From: Parasponia andersonii
Lineage: Eukaryota; Streptophyta; Magnoliopsida; Rosales; Cannabaceae
Length of the DNA: 64,000 nucleotides
Direction: 5' to 3'
NCBI GenBank assembly: GCA_002914805.1
Contig: JXTB01000209.1
Location: 466,109 to 530,108, forward strand
Of this stretch, positions 10,292 through 21,612 are shown in pieces. The notes under the pieces are model-generated. The model was not told the DNA's origin and ran no database searches. It saw only the letters and a list, made by a program, of their open reading frames with translations. The position numbers and the translations under genes are program-made. Every line of letters begins with the position of its first letter. Position 1 is the stretch's first letter.

Positions 10292-12796
10292 ATCCCTGTA
10301 AAATCCTAAATTTTGTAAGGGTAATTAAGTAATTTTACTTCAAGGGTATTTTGGTAATTTTGTATTTTTGGATTAATTAAATAAAAATCAGAAATAAATT
10401 TGGTATTGAATCTAGACAAGATTATGTCTAGATACAGTTAGGGCAAAAGTGAAAAAAGAAATTTCAAATTGGGGACAAGAGTGTAATTAAGGAGGGACTA
10501 AAATGAAAAAAATCTTTTAAAATTGTGGCCAAAGTGGAATTTCAGAAACTTATTTTTCGGTCGAATCAGATTGTGCCATGTGTCCCACTGCTACAGTTTT
10601 TGAAAAATTACATAAAAACCCCCCCAATTTCTCTTTCTTCTCCACCGAAACCCCCGATTTTCACCCCCTCGGCCACTGTTCATTCGATTCCCCTCCGGCC
10701 GCTGATTTGCCCGAGCGCCGCCCCGCACCCTTGCTCAGCTGCCGACGAAGCCGCGCCCGGTGTCGTCGCCTCGCTCTGCCGCCTGTCGCCGGAGAAATCT
10801 CGACTGGAAGTTCACGCCGCCGCGACAGATTTTCCTCCGCCGAGCCGCCGTCCGACGTCGGATCATCGCACCGCCGCCACCGTTGGAATTGTCTCGATGC
10901 CAGCTTTCATTTCTGACCGGTCTCGTCCTTCAGCTCAGCTCCAGTAAGAAGTTGGCTACTGTAGCAATATTTTAATATTTAAATTTTGTGGTATTTTCGT
11001 AATTATTCCGGAATTGAGTTATTTTTCCCGAGAGAATTATACCACGTGATAGAGGAGTTTGAAACCTGAAATCTCATGATTTTTAAGTGTTAAAACGATA
11101 ACCAGAAGGTAGTTGAATATCGGGACAAAATTTTGGTATTTTTCTAAATATTTTCAAAATGTGGTATTTTTATAATTTTCAGATTTTGAGCCAATTTAGT
11201 GTGTGGAACCTCGAAACTGAGTTCTGACTTCAAATTTGGACTCAGTGAAGTCGGGACATGAAGTTTGATATAAAATACCACTATTTTCCGAAGTGGCACG
11301 AAAATCGAGAAAATAGTTCGTGATTTGCACCGTTTTGCGTGCCACGGGCCGGTTCTGTACCGGGACCCGTTTTCGATGAACTTTATATCTAACCAACGTT
11401 TTTAGGTATTCTGAATTTAGTGGTGACCTCTGTTTCTCAATCCGAGACTCCGTTTAAAAAGTCAACTTTTCAAGTGAACGTGACGAGACTCGAAAACAAC
11501 TGTCCAAACAACCTGGTAATCAATTGAGGATATTTCTAGCACCGTTAGCTCAACATAATCACTATTTCAAGGTAGGGGATTCAATTTCCTTGTTTTCTCT
11601 TATTTTCATTTAGATTGAAATTTATCTTGAAAAATGAAATTTCGTGATTTTATTAAATTGAATTATTTGAATAGTTATTTTGATGAACTATGAATTTGTA
11701 AAATATTTAGACTGCTCTAGATATTTTTAAATATAGTTTTGTACAAGTGTTTATACTTGAAATTTGGTAAAGCCATGGAAAATGTACTTTGGATTTTTAA
11801 AGTACAAAATGGATTTTAACTAAAAATCAGAGCATGTCTAGGATGTCAAAACATTGCATTGTTATTTGAGACTTTATATATATTGCACATTTCATACGAT
11901 CAGGCAAGAGAGTCGTCTTAGACATCATAGTATTGTAGTAGGCGGACTAGTACACCCGTCTTCGGTGAGAGCCCGTAAACCCGCGCCGGGTTTATTTTCT
12001 GACTATCTCCATTCGGTAGGCGTAGGCATTCGGTGCCCCTCCGGTTCGGTAGGATTTGACACATGGGTGTCCCTCCGGTTTTTCAGAGGTAGATATCAGG
12101 CAGAGAGCACTCAATACATGTAGTATAAGTTGCTCTAGTTGTGATGAGAGGATGAAGACTCATGTGATGTGTTGATTTATGTGATATGCATTATACTTAT
12201 TTAAATTGAGACTTTTATATATTTTGACCTGGATATTTGGTTTGATTTTAGTATGGTTTTTTATAAATGGTTTAAATCCTTAATATTTATAGAAATATTT
12301 TTCTGGTAGTACTAACCATGCAGCTATTCTGAGATTTATAAAAGATTTTCCCAAAAAGGGAAATTGGGTAACCTACTGGACAATTTATGCTCACCCTCCC
12401 TACTTTCTTCACAGGCGGAGTCCAGTGTGACATTGACAGACAACAAGCAGAATAAGAAGTTTCTTTTATTTGTAGTTTAAGACTTGGTAATGCTAGGAGT
12501 GTGAGTACAAGACTCGAGTTTAAGTCTTGTAAAATATTTGGATATTACTAGCATTCTTATTAAGTATGTTAATTTGAGAATGTCTGTAATTATATATGTC
12601 ATTCTAGTGTGATATGGAGGTATGAATAATGATGCTCATTTAAATATCTGAGAATTTGATTTCTTAAAATTTTTCAGTCTGTGTTTATTGGTGACTATGA
12701 ACTGTAGAATAGGTCCACTAATTGGAGGTAAAAAAAAAAAAAAAATCAAAATTTTTCCTTCTACCACTAACCTGGAGTTTGGGTCGTGACAATCCC
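10292..12796 (+). mobile_element. Solo LTR, copy A, with perfect 5-bp target duplication
   Basis: The LTR body is 10297-12791 (2495 bp), beginning TGTAAAATCCTAAATTT and ending GGTCGTGACA. The 5-bp target duplication ATCCC is at 10292-10296 and 12792-12796. No internal domain, primer-binding site or gag-pol remnant lies inside or beside it, so this is a solo LTR left by LTR-LTR recombination. The TGTAA..TGACA ends and great length suggest a Ty3-type element, but with no internal sequence that is inference. A conserved block (GTAGGCGGACTAGTACACCC, about 11938) is shared with copies B and C. Confidence 0.9.
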
Positions 12797-13583
12797 TCCT
12801 CCCAACATGTGACAATCCCCTCCTCCCAACATGTCTCGTTAACGAAGCAGAGGCAAGATTAATTACGAGGCCTAACCTGGCCTCTAGTTTAGTCATGACT
12901 TCATACGTACGATTCGGAGTTTGGAATTATAAACGCCGCCTACATCTTTCCAAATTAATTTTGTCACGTCTAAAAGTACATATTTCGCACATTACTACCT
13001 GAAATTAGACATATTGTGTTAGTGTCCGTCTTTGAAACCTCTTTCGCATTTGGAATGGACTTTCATAAGGTGCGACGTGTACATTTGGTTAATGCTATTC
13101 ACGCCAATGTGCCCCAAGTGGACTTCATCAGATGCCACGTGTACCAGGCAATCAATCGGAGGCCCTCTGCTGGGGCTTTACTACTTGATCCGTGAAAATA
13201 TTAACTTTCTGTTATCTTGTACTTTTCTTTCTAATTGACTATTATAATTATTATCTCTTCTTTTTTTTTTTCTTTTTTTTTAAATGACGATAAAACAACT
13301 TTATCCTAAGTAACCGTGTAAAACTTATCTTGAACTAAAACTTGGTGAACCGTTTTACACTCATCAAATGTGAACATGTGGGGTCAAAAACTTCCTTAAT
13401 TGGCACAAGGCAAAAGGAAAGTCAATAATGGCCAAACACAAGGAGAATAAAAAATGCTAGCTAGCCATCTAGCGAGGACGTATATCTATAAATAAGGCAT
13501 CTTCCTATTCGCAAAATCACAAACAGATCCAATCGATCATAACAATTTCAGAGAAGCTGATATTCTGTATTGTTTAGGCAAAT
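12797..13583 (+). promoter_or_regulatory. Upstream region of inhibitor gene 2
   Basis: The gene-proximal part matches the other inhibitor copies: AAAGTCAATAATGGCC then AAACACAAGG at 13418-13443 (W-box core on the minus strand), then GCTAGCTAGCCATCTAGCGA. A TATA box (TATAAATA) lies at 13487-13494, about 90 bp before the start codon. The distal part (12797-13330) keeps weaker similarity, for example GCCGCCTACATC. No gene is seen there. Confidence 0.6.
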
Positions 13584-13946
13584 ATGAGTTCAGAGTGTCC
13601 AGGTAAATATTTTTAATTAACATAGAGTCTCTTAACTAATCATATATTATCCATATGTATATTTATTCTCATTATAACTTCATACAATATATAGTTTCCT
13701 ATATATTACAAAATTTCCTTGTCGTTTCTTTTATTTATCTTCTATTTTTCAGGTAAAAACTCGTGGCCAGAGCTCGTGGGAACACAGGGAGACGTTGCTG
13801 CGGCGACAATTGAGAGAGAAAATTCGAATGTGACTGCGCAGATTGTGGCAGAAGGTTCAGCTGTCATTCTAGATTTCCGGTGCACAAGGGTTTGGGTATG
13901 GGTCAATGAATCAGGTGTTGTTACCCGTACCCCCAAAACTGGTTAG
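13584..13946 (+). CDS. Potato type I (I13) serine proteinase inhibitor, copy 2
   Basis: Second intact member of the array. Exon 1 is 13584-13602, the intron is 13603-13752 and exon 2 is 13753-13946, giving a 70-residue protein without a signal peptide. It starts MSSECPGKNSWPELVG, so the first exon is nearly identical to copy 1. Cys5 and Cys50 are both present. The loop reads EGSAVILDFRC, with P1 Leu46 and P1' Asp47. A leucine at P1 favours chymotrypsin-, subtilisin- or elastase-like targets over trypsin. P2 is Ile rather than the usual Thr, a mild departure. Trp54 and Trp56 replace charged residues seen in copy 1. The broken copy at 27251-28209 is its closest relative (shared ENxNVT-like stretch and 3' flank). 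Specificity is inferred from the P1 residue only. Confidence 0.92.
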
Positions 13947-14454
13947 AACGTACGGATTAAGTGCCGATTTTATTCGACAAAATTGTGAAGAATGAGCTAC
14001 GTGTATACTCTGTTACTCTAGTGTGCGTTATTGAAGTTATGTCTTGTCGTTATATTTTGTGATGAGGGAGTTCTTGAAATTCCCCAATTATATAATTTGT
14101 ATGTATGAAATAACCAATGAATAAGAGCCCACAGTTTCAAGCACCCAAAAAAAAAAAAAAAGAGCCCACAGTTTTTTAGTTCTATCGTTTACGTTCTCTG
14201 TTATTAATATATTTATTTGCTACTTTCCAAACATCTGTTCCGTGTCACAAATTAATTAATTTGTGCTCTTAATTAATTACTGATAACCTGTATTAATTAG
14301 ACAAAATAAGATGAAGAGGGTTAGATCGTTAGATAAATAGTGATATATACGGGTCATCCATCGTACTTTCTACGTGTCAAAATGCTATATGTGGTTGCAA
14401 TAAAAACATTTCTTAGACATTAAAGACAATATAATATGGGGCACATATGGATGG
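13947..14454. other. 3' flank of inhibitor gene 2, no further gene
   Basis: AT-rich. The sequence AGAGCCCACAGTTT occurs twice around an A-run (14126 and 14161), a small local duplication. Confidence 0.5.
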
Positions 14455-17400
14455 TTGTATTTCTTACTACTGAACTCTAAAATTGTGATTTTTAATAATT
14501 TTAAGTTAAAATAGTGATAAATATTGAATTTTTAAAATTTCAATAAATCAAATACTTAGAATTTTTAAATACTTAGAATTTTTAAGTTTTAATCTTAAAA
14601 AATAAGTAAATTTCAGAATTTAGGAATCCCTTCATTAGTATTAAATTTTCCAAGAAAATATATACCTAAAATTTAGAGAAATTACATTTAATTCATTTAG
14701 AAACTTGTCATTAAATTGTAAGTTATTGGTAAAATGAATTCAATTTAAAACTTAATTCCATTATCCAAAATAATTTACATAAAATCATTTGTAGATCAAA
14801 CTATTCACTTTAGTAACAAAATTATCCTCATATATCCACTTAATAAATAAACTAACTTAATTAAATATAAATAAACAAGAAAAGGAAATTAAACAAGATA
14901 TAAACATCTACTAGGAAATAGGAATAGAACTGCAGGCAGAAGCCAAATAGCTTGTCCAGCTACTGTAAAACCCCTTAAATTTTGGAAGGGTATTTTAGTC
15001 TTTTGAAAATATATATATATATAAATTTAATTAAAAATTCAAATTTTGGGTTAATTTGAAAGAAATTTTGATAGAGGGACTAATTTGCAAAACTGAAGGA
15101 CTATTTTGAAATAAAATTTTAAAATTAGGGACTTATGTACAATTTTTTAAAAATTGCACTGCCCATTTAAGAGCAGACACGTGGCCTGCATCTTTCTCCC
15201 TCAGCTCCTTCTCTCTCCTCTCCCGCGATTTATCGGCCAAAAACGCCGATTTCTGGCGTTGCTCCGACGAGACTCTTCCCGATGTCGACGAGGACCGCTA
15301 CTGGCCGGCAAAGAGAGCCCAACTCCGGACGATCACCGCGCCACAGGTCCTGCCGCCTAAAAGTTCACCATTCGCCAAAAATAGCCGAAAAACCTTGCGG
15401 CTTCCGAAGCTCGCCGGCGCCGATTCTGGCGACGTTTTGCCATGAAATCAGTCGAATTTGACTCGCCTCGTCACGATCTTCAACAAGGTATATATATCTT
15501 GACTCAATATTACCTAGATTGAATTTTGCCATTTTTGTTAATTTTGAGCTATTTTCGTTTTATATTTAAATTTTTTAATCCGACCGTTAGATCGTAAAAT
15601 AAACCTCAAATTTGTGATGTACAAGTGAAAACAAAAATTTTGATATATATATTGTCTATATTTGGTGGCGGGTAAGAAAATCTAAATCTAATGGCTTAGA
15701 TCGTCTCGCTTTGCGTGCCGTGGGCGCGGGTTCGGCCCGAGCCTGAATCAGTTGAATAATATGTCTAACTTAGTATTTTTGGGTGCTCTAAATTCAGTGG
15801 TGAAGTCCGTTTAACGATCTGAAGCTCCGATTGAAAATCGAGTTTTCAAACCTATCGATCAAAGGCTCTAAAACGATGCCCGATCTTCCAAACGATACCC
15901 GAATGACGCCAAACTTTCTCCATAGCTCCGTAGTACTATTTGAATACTCAATGGAGGTAAGAGATTTAATTTCCTTGTTTTCCATTATTTACATTAAAAT
16001 TAGAATTTATTCTGAAAAATGAAATTTCGTGATTTTATTAAATTGAATTATTTGAATAGTTATTTTAATGAACTATGAATTTGTGAAACATTGTGGACTG
16101 CTCTAGATATTTTTAAATATGATTTTATACAAGTTTATATACTTGGAATTCGGTAAAATCAAAGAAACTGTACTTTTGGATTTTAAAGTACAAAATGGAT
16201 TTTGATCAAAAATCAGAGCATGTCTAGAAGGTTAAGCTATTGCATGGTTATTTGGGACTCTATATATTGCACATTTCATATGATCATGTCTGAGAGTCGT
16301 CTTAGACATCACGATATTGTAGTAGGCGGACTAGTACACCCGCCTTCGGTGAGAGCCCATAAACCCGCACGGGGTTTGTTTTCTGACTATCTCTATTCGG
16401 TAGGCATAGGCATTCGGTGCCCCTCCGGTTCGGTAGGAGTTGACACATAGGTGTCCCTCCAGTTTTCAGAGATAGATGTCAGGCAGAGAGCACTCAATAC
16501 ATATAATATAAGTTGCTCTAGTTGTGATAAAAGGATGAGAACTCATGTGATGTGTTTGATTTATGTGATGTGAACTATGCTTGTTTTATTATGGTTTTCT
16601 ATCTATTTTAATCTGGATATATATCTGGTTTTCGTTTGAGCACAATTTTCTGTAAAGATTTTTTATATATATTTCGAATGCTCCATATTTATTAAAATGC
16701 TTTCCAGAACTACTAACCATACAGTTGTATTGAGAATTACGAAAAAAGGTTTTTCTCAAAAAGGTAATTGAGTTTTCTACTGAGCATTCACGTACTCACT
16801 CCCTACTTTCTTCCCTTTTCGGGTGTCAAATTATTCTGTGATAGATATTCGTGTGGCTTGGCAGCATGTTTGGCATATGCTTGTAGTTCCAGTTCTCTTC
16901 ATTGGTTGGTTCGTACTCTGTATCATTTTCTCCTTTTCTAAGTTAAATTTATTTAGCCATTAGTAGTATATTTACTTAGTTGATGTATGAGGAAGATTTC
17001 GATATTTAATCGAGTACTTAGACATAGAAATGATTTTATGAAAATTATTTTAACTATGGGCCTATGGTTTCAAATTGAACACTTTCATTAAACTTAATGA
17101 TTTAAATAAAAAGATTCTTAAATTTTATTTATCATTACTCTAAATTTAAAATTAAAAATACCTTAGAAATTTAAAACTAGTAGATAATGTTATAATTTCT
17201 CGAGTTGGTCCAATATTAAAATTTACTTACTCTTGAGGACTAAAACTTAAATTTTAAGTACTCGACTTTTTCTGAAAATTTTGAAAATTTCTGTTTATCA
17301 CTGTTTTCACTTAAATTTACTAAAAGTCATGGCCTTGGATTTTCAGTCGTGACAGTTACCATGATAATTATCACAAATATTTCAACACTTAAAAGTAGGA

Positions 17401-18638
17401 GGAAATAAGGGATAAGCATGTGAAGGTGGAATAGAGATTCAATTATAGTTTTTTAACCAGAATAAAAGACGTATTTTTAAAGTCATGCATGGTCAGTAAA
17501 ATATTCAAACAGTTTCTAAAAATCCAATTGAAAATATTGTCTAAAGGTTTAAATCTTCCAAACTATTGTAAAACATTATCTCAAATCAAAATCATTTTCC
17601 AAATGTTCAAATATTCTAAACCATTGAAAAACACAGTATCAAAACAAAATCATTTTATGAAGGTTCAAAAATTCCAAAATTTTGTAAAATATCACAATAA
17701 ATTCAGTACATATCTATTAAAGTCAAGTATATAACAAGTATTACAATCAATGACATGTCTGAGCCACTAAAGACTAGTGACTGTAAGTATACAATATATA
17801 GTATGAGCCACCCTAAGTGGGTAACTATAGATATATATTGTATCCGAGTCACCTAAGTTAGTAAGAGTGAGCATGATATATAGTTTGAGCACCCTAGATA
17901 GGGTACCATAAGTCCGTTAGTCGCATAGGTACAATGAATGTATGCAATACTATATGGATTACATGAATGAGAGTATATACTGTTTTCCACAAAATGCCAA
18001 AACAAACCATGTAGTATTTTCATTCAATCAAGCTCTCAAAACTCAATTCTTGTTCAAATTGGATTTTATAAAAATTTCAATAGCACAATAGTCTATTTCA
18101 TCAAAAACTAATAAAATCCAGTTCTTGCAGAAAATAGTTCAAAAATGAGATATTTTAGTACGCCAACTAGTGTGGCGTGCTTTCCAAGCAATTTAAAAAT
18201 CAAATCATGTCAAAATAGGCATAAATCATATTTTTATCAAATATTTCATAAAATTTTATATTTATTTAAAGTATGTGAAAATCAAAATTAAACTAATTTA
18301 AAGAGAAAATAATAGAATTCTTACCTCAATCGAATAACAGATAGTGCTACAGTGTTATTAAGAGCGTATGATGTCAACTGGCGGTCATTCGGAGGATTGG
18401 AAGTTGTTTTCAAACCCTCGATCGCTTAGTATGAAATATTATTTTTCCAATAGAGCCTCAAATCATGAAACAGACCTCCCCATTGAATTCTTAACTCTCG
18501 AACTAACTAGGCTAGATATACAACTTGGCTAATTCGGATTCGGGCCGAAAACTGACCCTATGGCATGCAAAGTGAGGCAAATCTAGGCTGTTAGATTTCA
18601 TTTTTTCATGCTCGTCACCAGACATAGTCGATATATAT
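14455..18638 (-). mobile_element. Old LTR copy (copy E), split by a nested insertion and cut by the gap
   Basis: Reversed copy of the same LTR family, in two parts: 14455-14963 and 17355-18638. They are collinear with successive parts of copy D (for example GGAGGAA..GGGATAAGCATGTGAA at 17398 matches 5479). The younger solo LTR B lies between the parts, so B inserted into E. The right end expected from copy D is not found beyond the N run, so it is either lost or hidden in the gap. Confidence 0.65.
14959..17359 (+). mobile_element. Solo LTR, copy B, nested in copy E
   Basis: Body 14964-17354 (2391 bp), starting TGTAAAACCCCTTAAATTTT and ending TCAGTCGTGACA. Flanks are GCTAC on the left and GTTAC on the right, a 5-bp target duplication with one mismatch. 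It shares the central GTAGGCGGACTAGTACACCC block with copies A and C. There is no coding internal region. Confidence 0.87.
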
Positions 18639-18852
18639 NNNNNNNNNNNNNNNNNNNNNNNNNNNNNNNNNNNNNNNNNNNNNNNNNNNNNNNNNNNNNN
18701 NNNNNNNNNNNNNNNNNNNNNNNNNNNNNNNNNNNNNNNNNNNNNNNNNNNNNNNNNNNNNNNNNNNNNNNNNNNNNNNNNNNNNNNNNNNNNNNNNNNN
18801 NNNNNNNNNNNNNNNNNNNNNNNNNNNNNNNNNNNNNNNNNNNNNNNNNNNN
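18639..18852. other. Assembly gap (214 N)
   Basis: Run of unknown bases flanked by TA repeats, so assembly probably failed in a TA microsatellite or inside LTR copy E. Confidence 0.99.
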
Positions 18853-20569
18853 TATATATATTATATAATCTGTTTTTTTAAGTAAAAGTACAAAAATACC
18901 TTTCTAAAAACTGGACTTTTGCAGTATTGCTATCCTTCTTGTTTCTTTTCCCACCATCTTCTCATAAATCATTCGTAAAATTTTAAATTTTCTTTTTACA
19001 CACTTTTTAAATTTCTATTAAGTACAAAAATATCTATTGTTTTTTTTTAATTTTTTTCGTACCATCTTAATAATTTTCATTCCATTAGGTTTAATAATAT
19101 AATTTTTTTTCTCTATTGTTCACCATTTATTTGCTTCCTCGTTTATTGAGAAAGAAAATTTATATGAATTATCTTTAAATATATATATATATATACACAT
19201 ATATCTATATGATTAAGTTATCATTTACATATATGTATAATTCATCCTTAAAAAGTAAACCGTTAGATTAATAAATTATCATTAAAAAAAGTGCATACGT
19301 TTGCTATTTTTTTTTTTCCCTTTTTCAATTGATAGTAAGAGACTTCGCTAGAATTGCAAGAGATAGAGACTGAGAATCGTCCATCGATAAAAGAGCACAA
19401 ATAAAAAAAAAAACTAAATTTAATTTCCATTCTCTTAGACGTAAAATAAGAACAAATAACTATCAATAATATTAAATTAGACTCAAAATTATTGGTAGAA
19501 TCAAAATCTTATGTATTCACAATTTTATCACAAAAATCAAATAGTATAAAATATTAATTTCTTAGAGTATGAGATAATTTGATATGAGTGATATATTTAG
19601 CCTATTTGTGAGAGGGTACCAAGAAATAAAGTTTTGTTATTTAATGCTATATGAAGGTACTTATGTCAACTTATAAAAGGTTGATATTTTTGTGAATAAC
19701 TAATTAATAATAAAAAAATGTGGGAAGAAAAAAAATGGGAGCGGTAATAGAACCACCGATCATATATATATATATATACGTAGATGATACCTCCTACAAA
19801 TAATAAGTAAATAAATAAAAATGGGGTCGCAAAGTTAATCGACAAGTCCCACGCGTTAGCTGGTGTAGGTGGTTTTAATTTACCTTTGCCATATATTAGT
19901 CAATGGTTAAAATCCGAAATATAGGTGGTTTTTTTCTTTTCGATACAAGACATATAGGTGGTTAGATTGGCCATGTCAATTAAAATTAACAGTAAATAAA
20001 TTGCATGGATATGAATAGGCCAGTACAGAACTGACTCTGATGATGTAAAATAAAATGCATGAATAATATTATAACACCCATTGCCAGTGCAGGATTGTCA
20101 TCAGCTAGAAAAATAAAATGTTGAAAAATAAATAATTGGAATTTAAAGTACTGGAATGTAAATTCCAAACTAGTATCCTGACAGTGAGGAAGCGCTTGTT
20201 GTTAATATAGGAGCAAAAAAAAAAGTGTGGTTGAAAGAATTAGTTGTGGGGCCTACTAAATTCTAATCCTCTCAAATTTGAGAGTAAGGAGAATGAAATA
20301 GAAATAGCTACATATAAAAATACCAAACTTAAACAATAATAACTTACGGAAAAACAATAACTTTGAAATTAAATAAAATAATTTTCTTTCCACCATGTTT
20401 ACGGAGCAACGTACGTGGAGGAAAAATGTTCTCCAACTATTTCTATCTCTGTCCGATGTGTTTTCCAACTATTTCTTTTTCTTTTTTCTTTTTTCTTTTT
20501 CTTTTTATTCAAGCAGAGCCTAAAAGGGGAGATTCGTTCCGTTTTTTTTCCTTGGTTTCTTTGATCATA
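18853..20569. other. AT-rich spacer, no gene seen
   Basis: TA tracts (about 19180-19205 and 19760-19778) and long A/T runs. Open frames here are short and low in complexity and none resembles a known protein. Confidence 0.5.
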
Positions 20570-21612
20570 ATTATCACCTTTCATGGACCGCAGCCATATG
20601 ATTGACATGGAAATAGTTGATATCGACGATTACGTACTTTAATTTTTGCCACCGTACCATTTTAACGGTCTAGTGACAATTCGTATATATGTTGGACTTT
20701 GTGTACGCAGCCCACAGATCGTGTACAAAACAATTTCCTCAGCTAAAATTACACATTTCGTACGTTATAGTACTATCTAAATAGATATAAGATTACGAAT
20801 CTTAATTTCAGATCAAAATCTTTTTATTAAAAAAAAAAAGTCAATTAGAATAGAATTAATTTCTTTTGCTGCTTGAGGAACTCGAAAATGAATTGGCTTA
20901 TTTTTGTATAAAGAAAATTCGGTAGTAATTGCTTGTAAAAAAATTCAGAATATATTCTCCTTTCAAAAAAAATTCAGAATATATTCTTATTTCCTTTAAA
21001 ATGTTGTCAATAAAAAATTAATAGATGAGTATATCTTGGAGCATAAAAAATATTATTGATTATAAAAATTTTGTAATATGTGTGGATCCACTTGGTCTTA
21101 GAAACTATTGGCCATCATTCATCAGCAGCTTTAGAAGTAGTCCGAACTTTATTATGTTGATCTGAACTTTTCTTTTTCTTATATCACGGCAAAGGAACGT
21201 GAAATATGTATCTCTTTATGATGACCTTTTCTTTTGGAGTACAAGTTATAACAAAAACTTTTGTCAATAGATTTTCTTAATATTTTCTTCTTTTGTGTGT
21301 GTGAAGGATAGAATAAGTTTTTTATTTGTCCCACCGAATTAATATTGAGGTAATAAAATTTTATAAACCTTCGATGTACATTCATTTAAGAGTGACCATG
21401 CGGGAACAAACTTAATTCTGGATTCTCCTCAATCTGTACATGGCAAAAGTCAATAATGTCCAAACACAAGAAAGTCAAAAATTCTAGCTGGCGAACTAGG
21501 ATATTATGCCTATAAAAATAGGGCCATCTCCTTATACTAAGTCACAAAATATAATCGATCATAAAATTTAGGAGAAGCTGCTATATTGTATATTGTTTTA
21601 TAATTAGCCAAG
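20570..21612 (+). promoter_or_regulatory. Duplicated upstream region of broken inhibitor copy 3
   Basis: Similar along its length to 2770-3778: GACCGCAGCCATA at about 20587, TTGTGTACGCAG at about 20699, GTGGATCCACTTGG at about 21082. The proximal block AAAAGTCAATAATGTCC then AAACACAAG (21446-21470) keeps the W-box core. TATAAAAATA is at 21511-21520. The promoter therefore looks intact although the gene is broken. Confidence 0.6.

Noticed and set aside
10525-10975. Overlapping open frames of 140, 112 and 71 codons in a GC-rich patch
   Set aside because: They lie inside solo LTR A, in three frames at once. The composition is Pro/Ser/Arg-rich with no known domain, and the same patch is present but not open in copy B. 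Best explained as GC-rich LTR sequence.
11854-12123. Open frame of 89 codons, with similar ones at 16202-16450 and 22633-22839 (minus)
   Set aside because: All three fall on the same conserved block of the solo LTRs. They are homologous DNA, but the frames break differently in each copy, so they are not a kept protein.
4976-18638. Idea that LTR copies D and E came from one segmental duplication along with inhibitor genes 1 and 2
   Set aside because: The DNA between each gene and its LTR is not alike and the distances differ, so independent insertions fit better.
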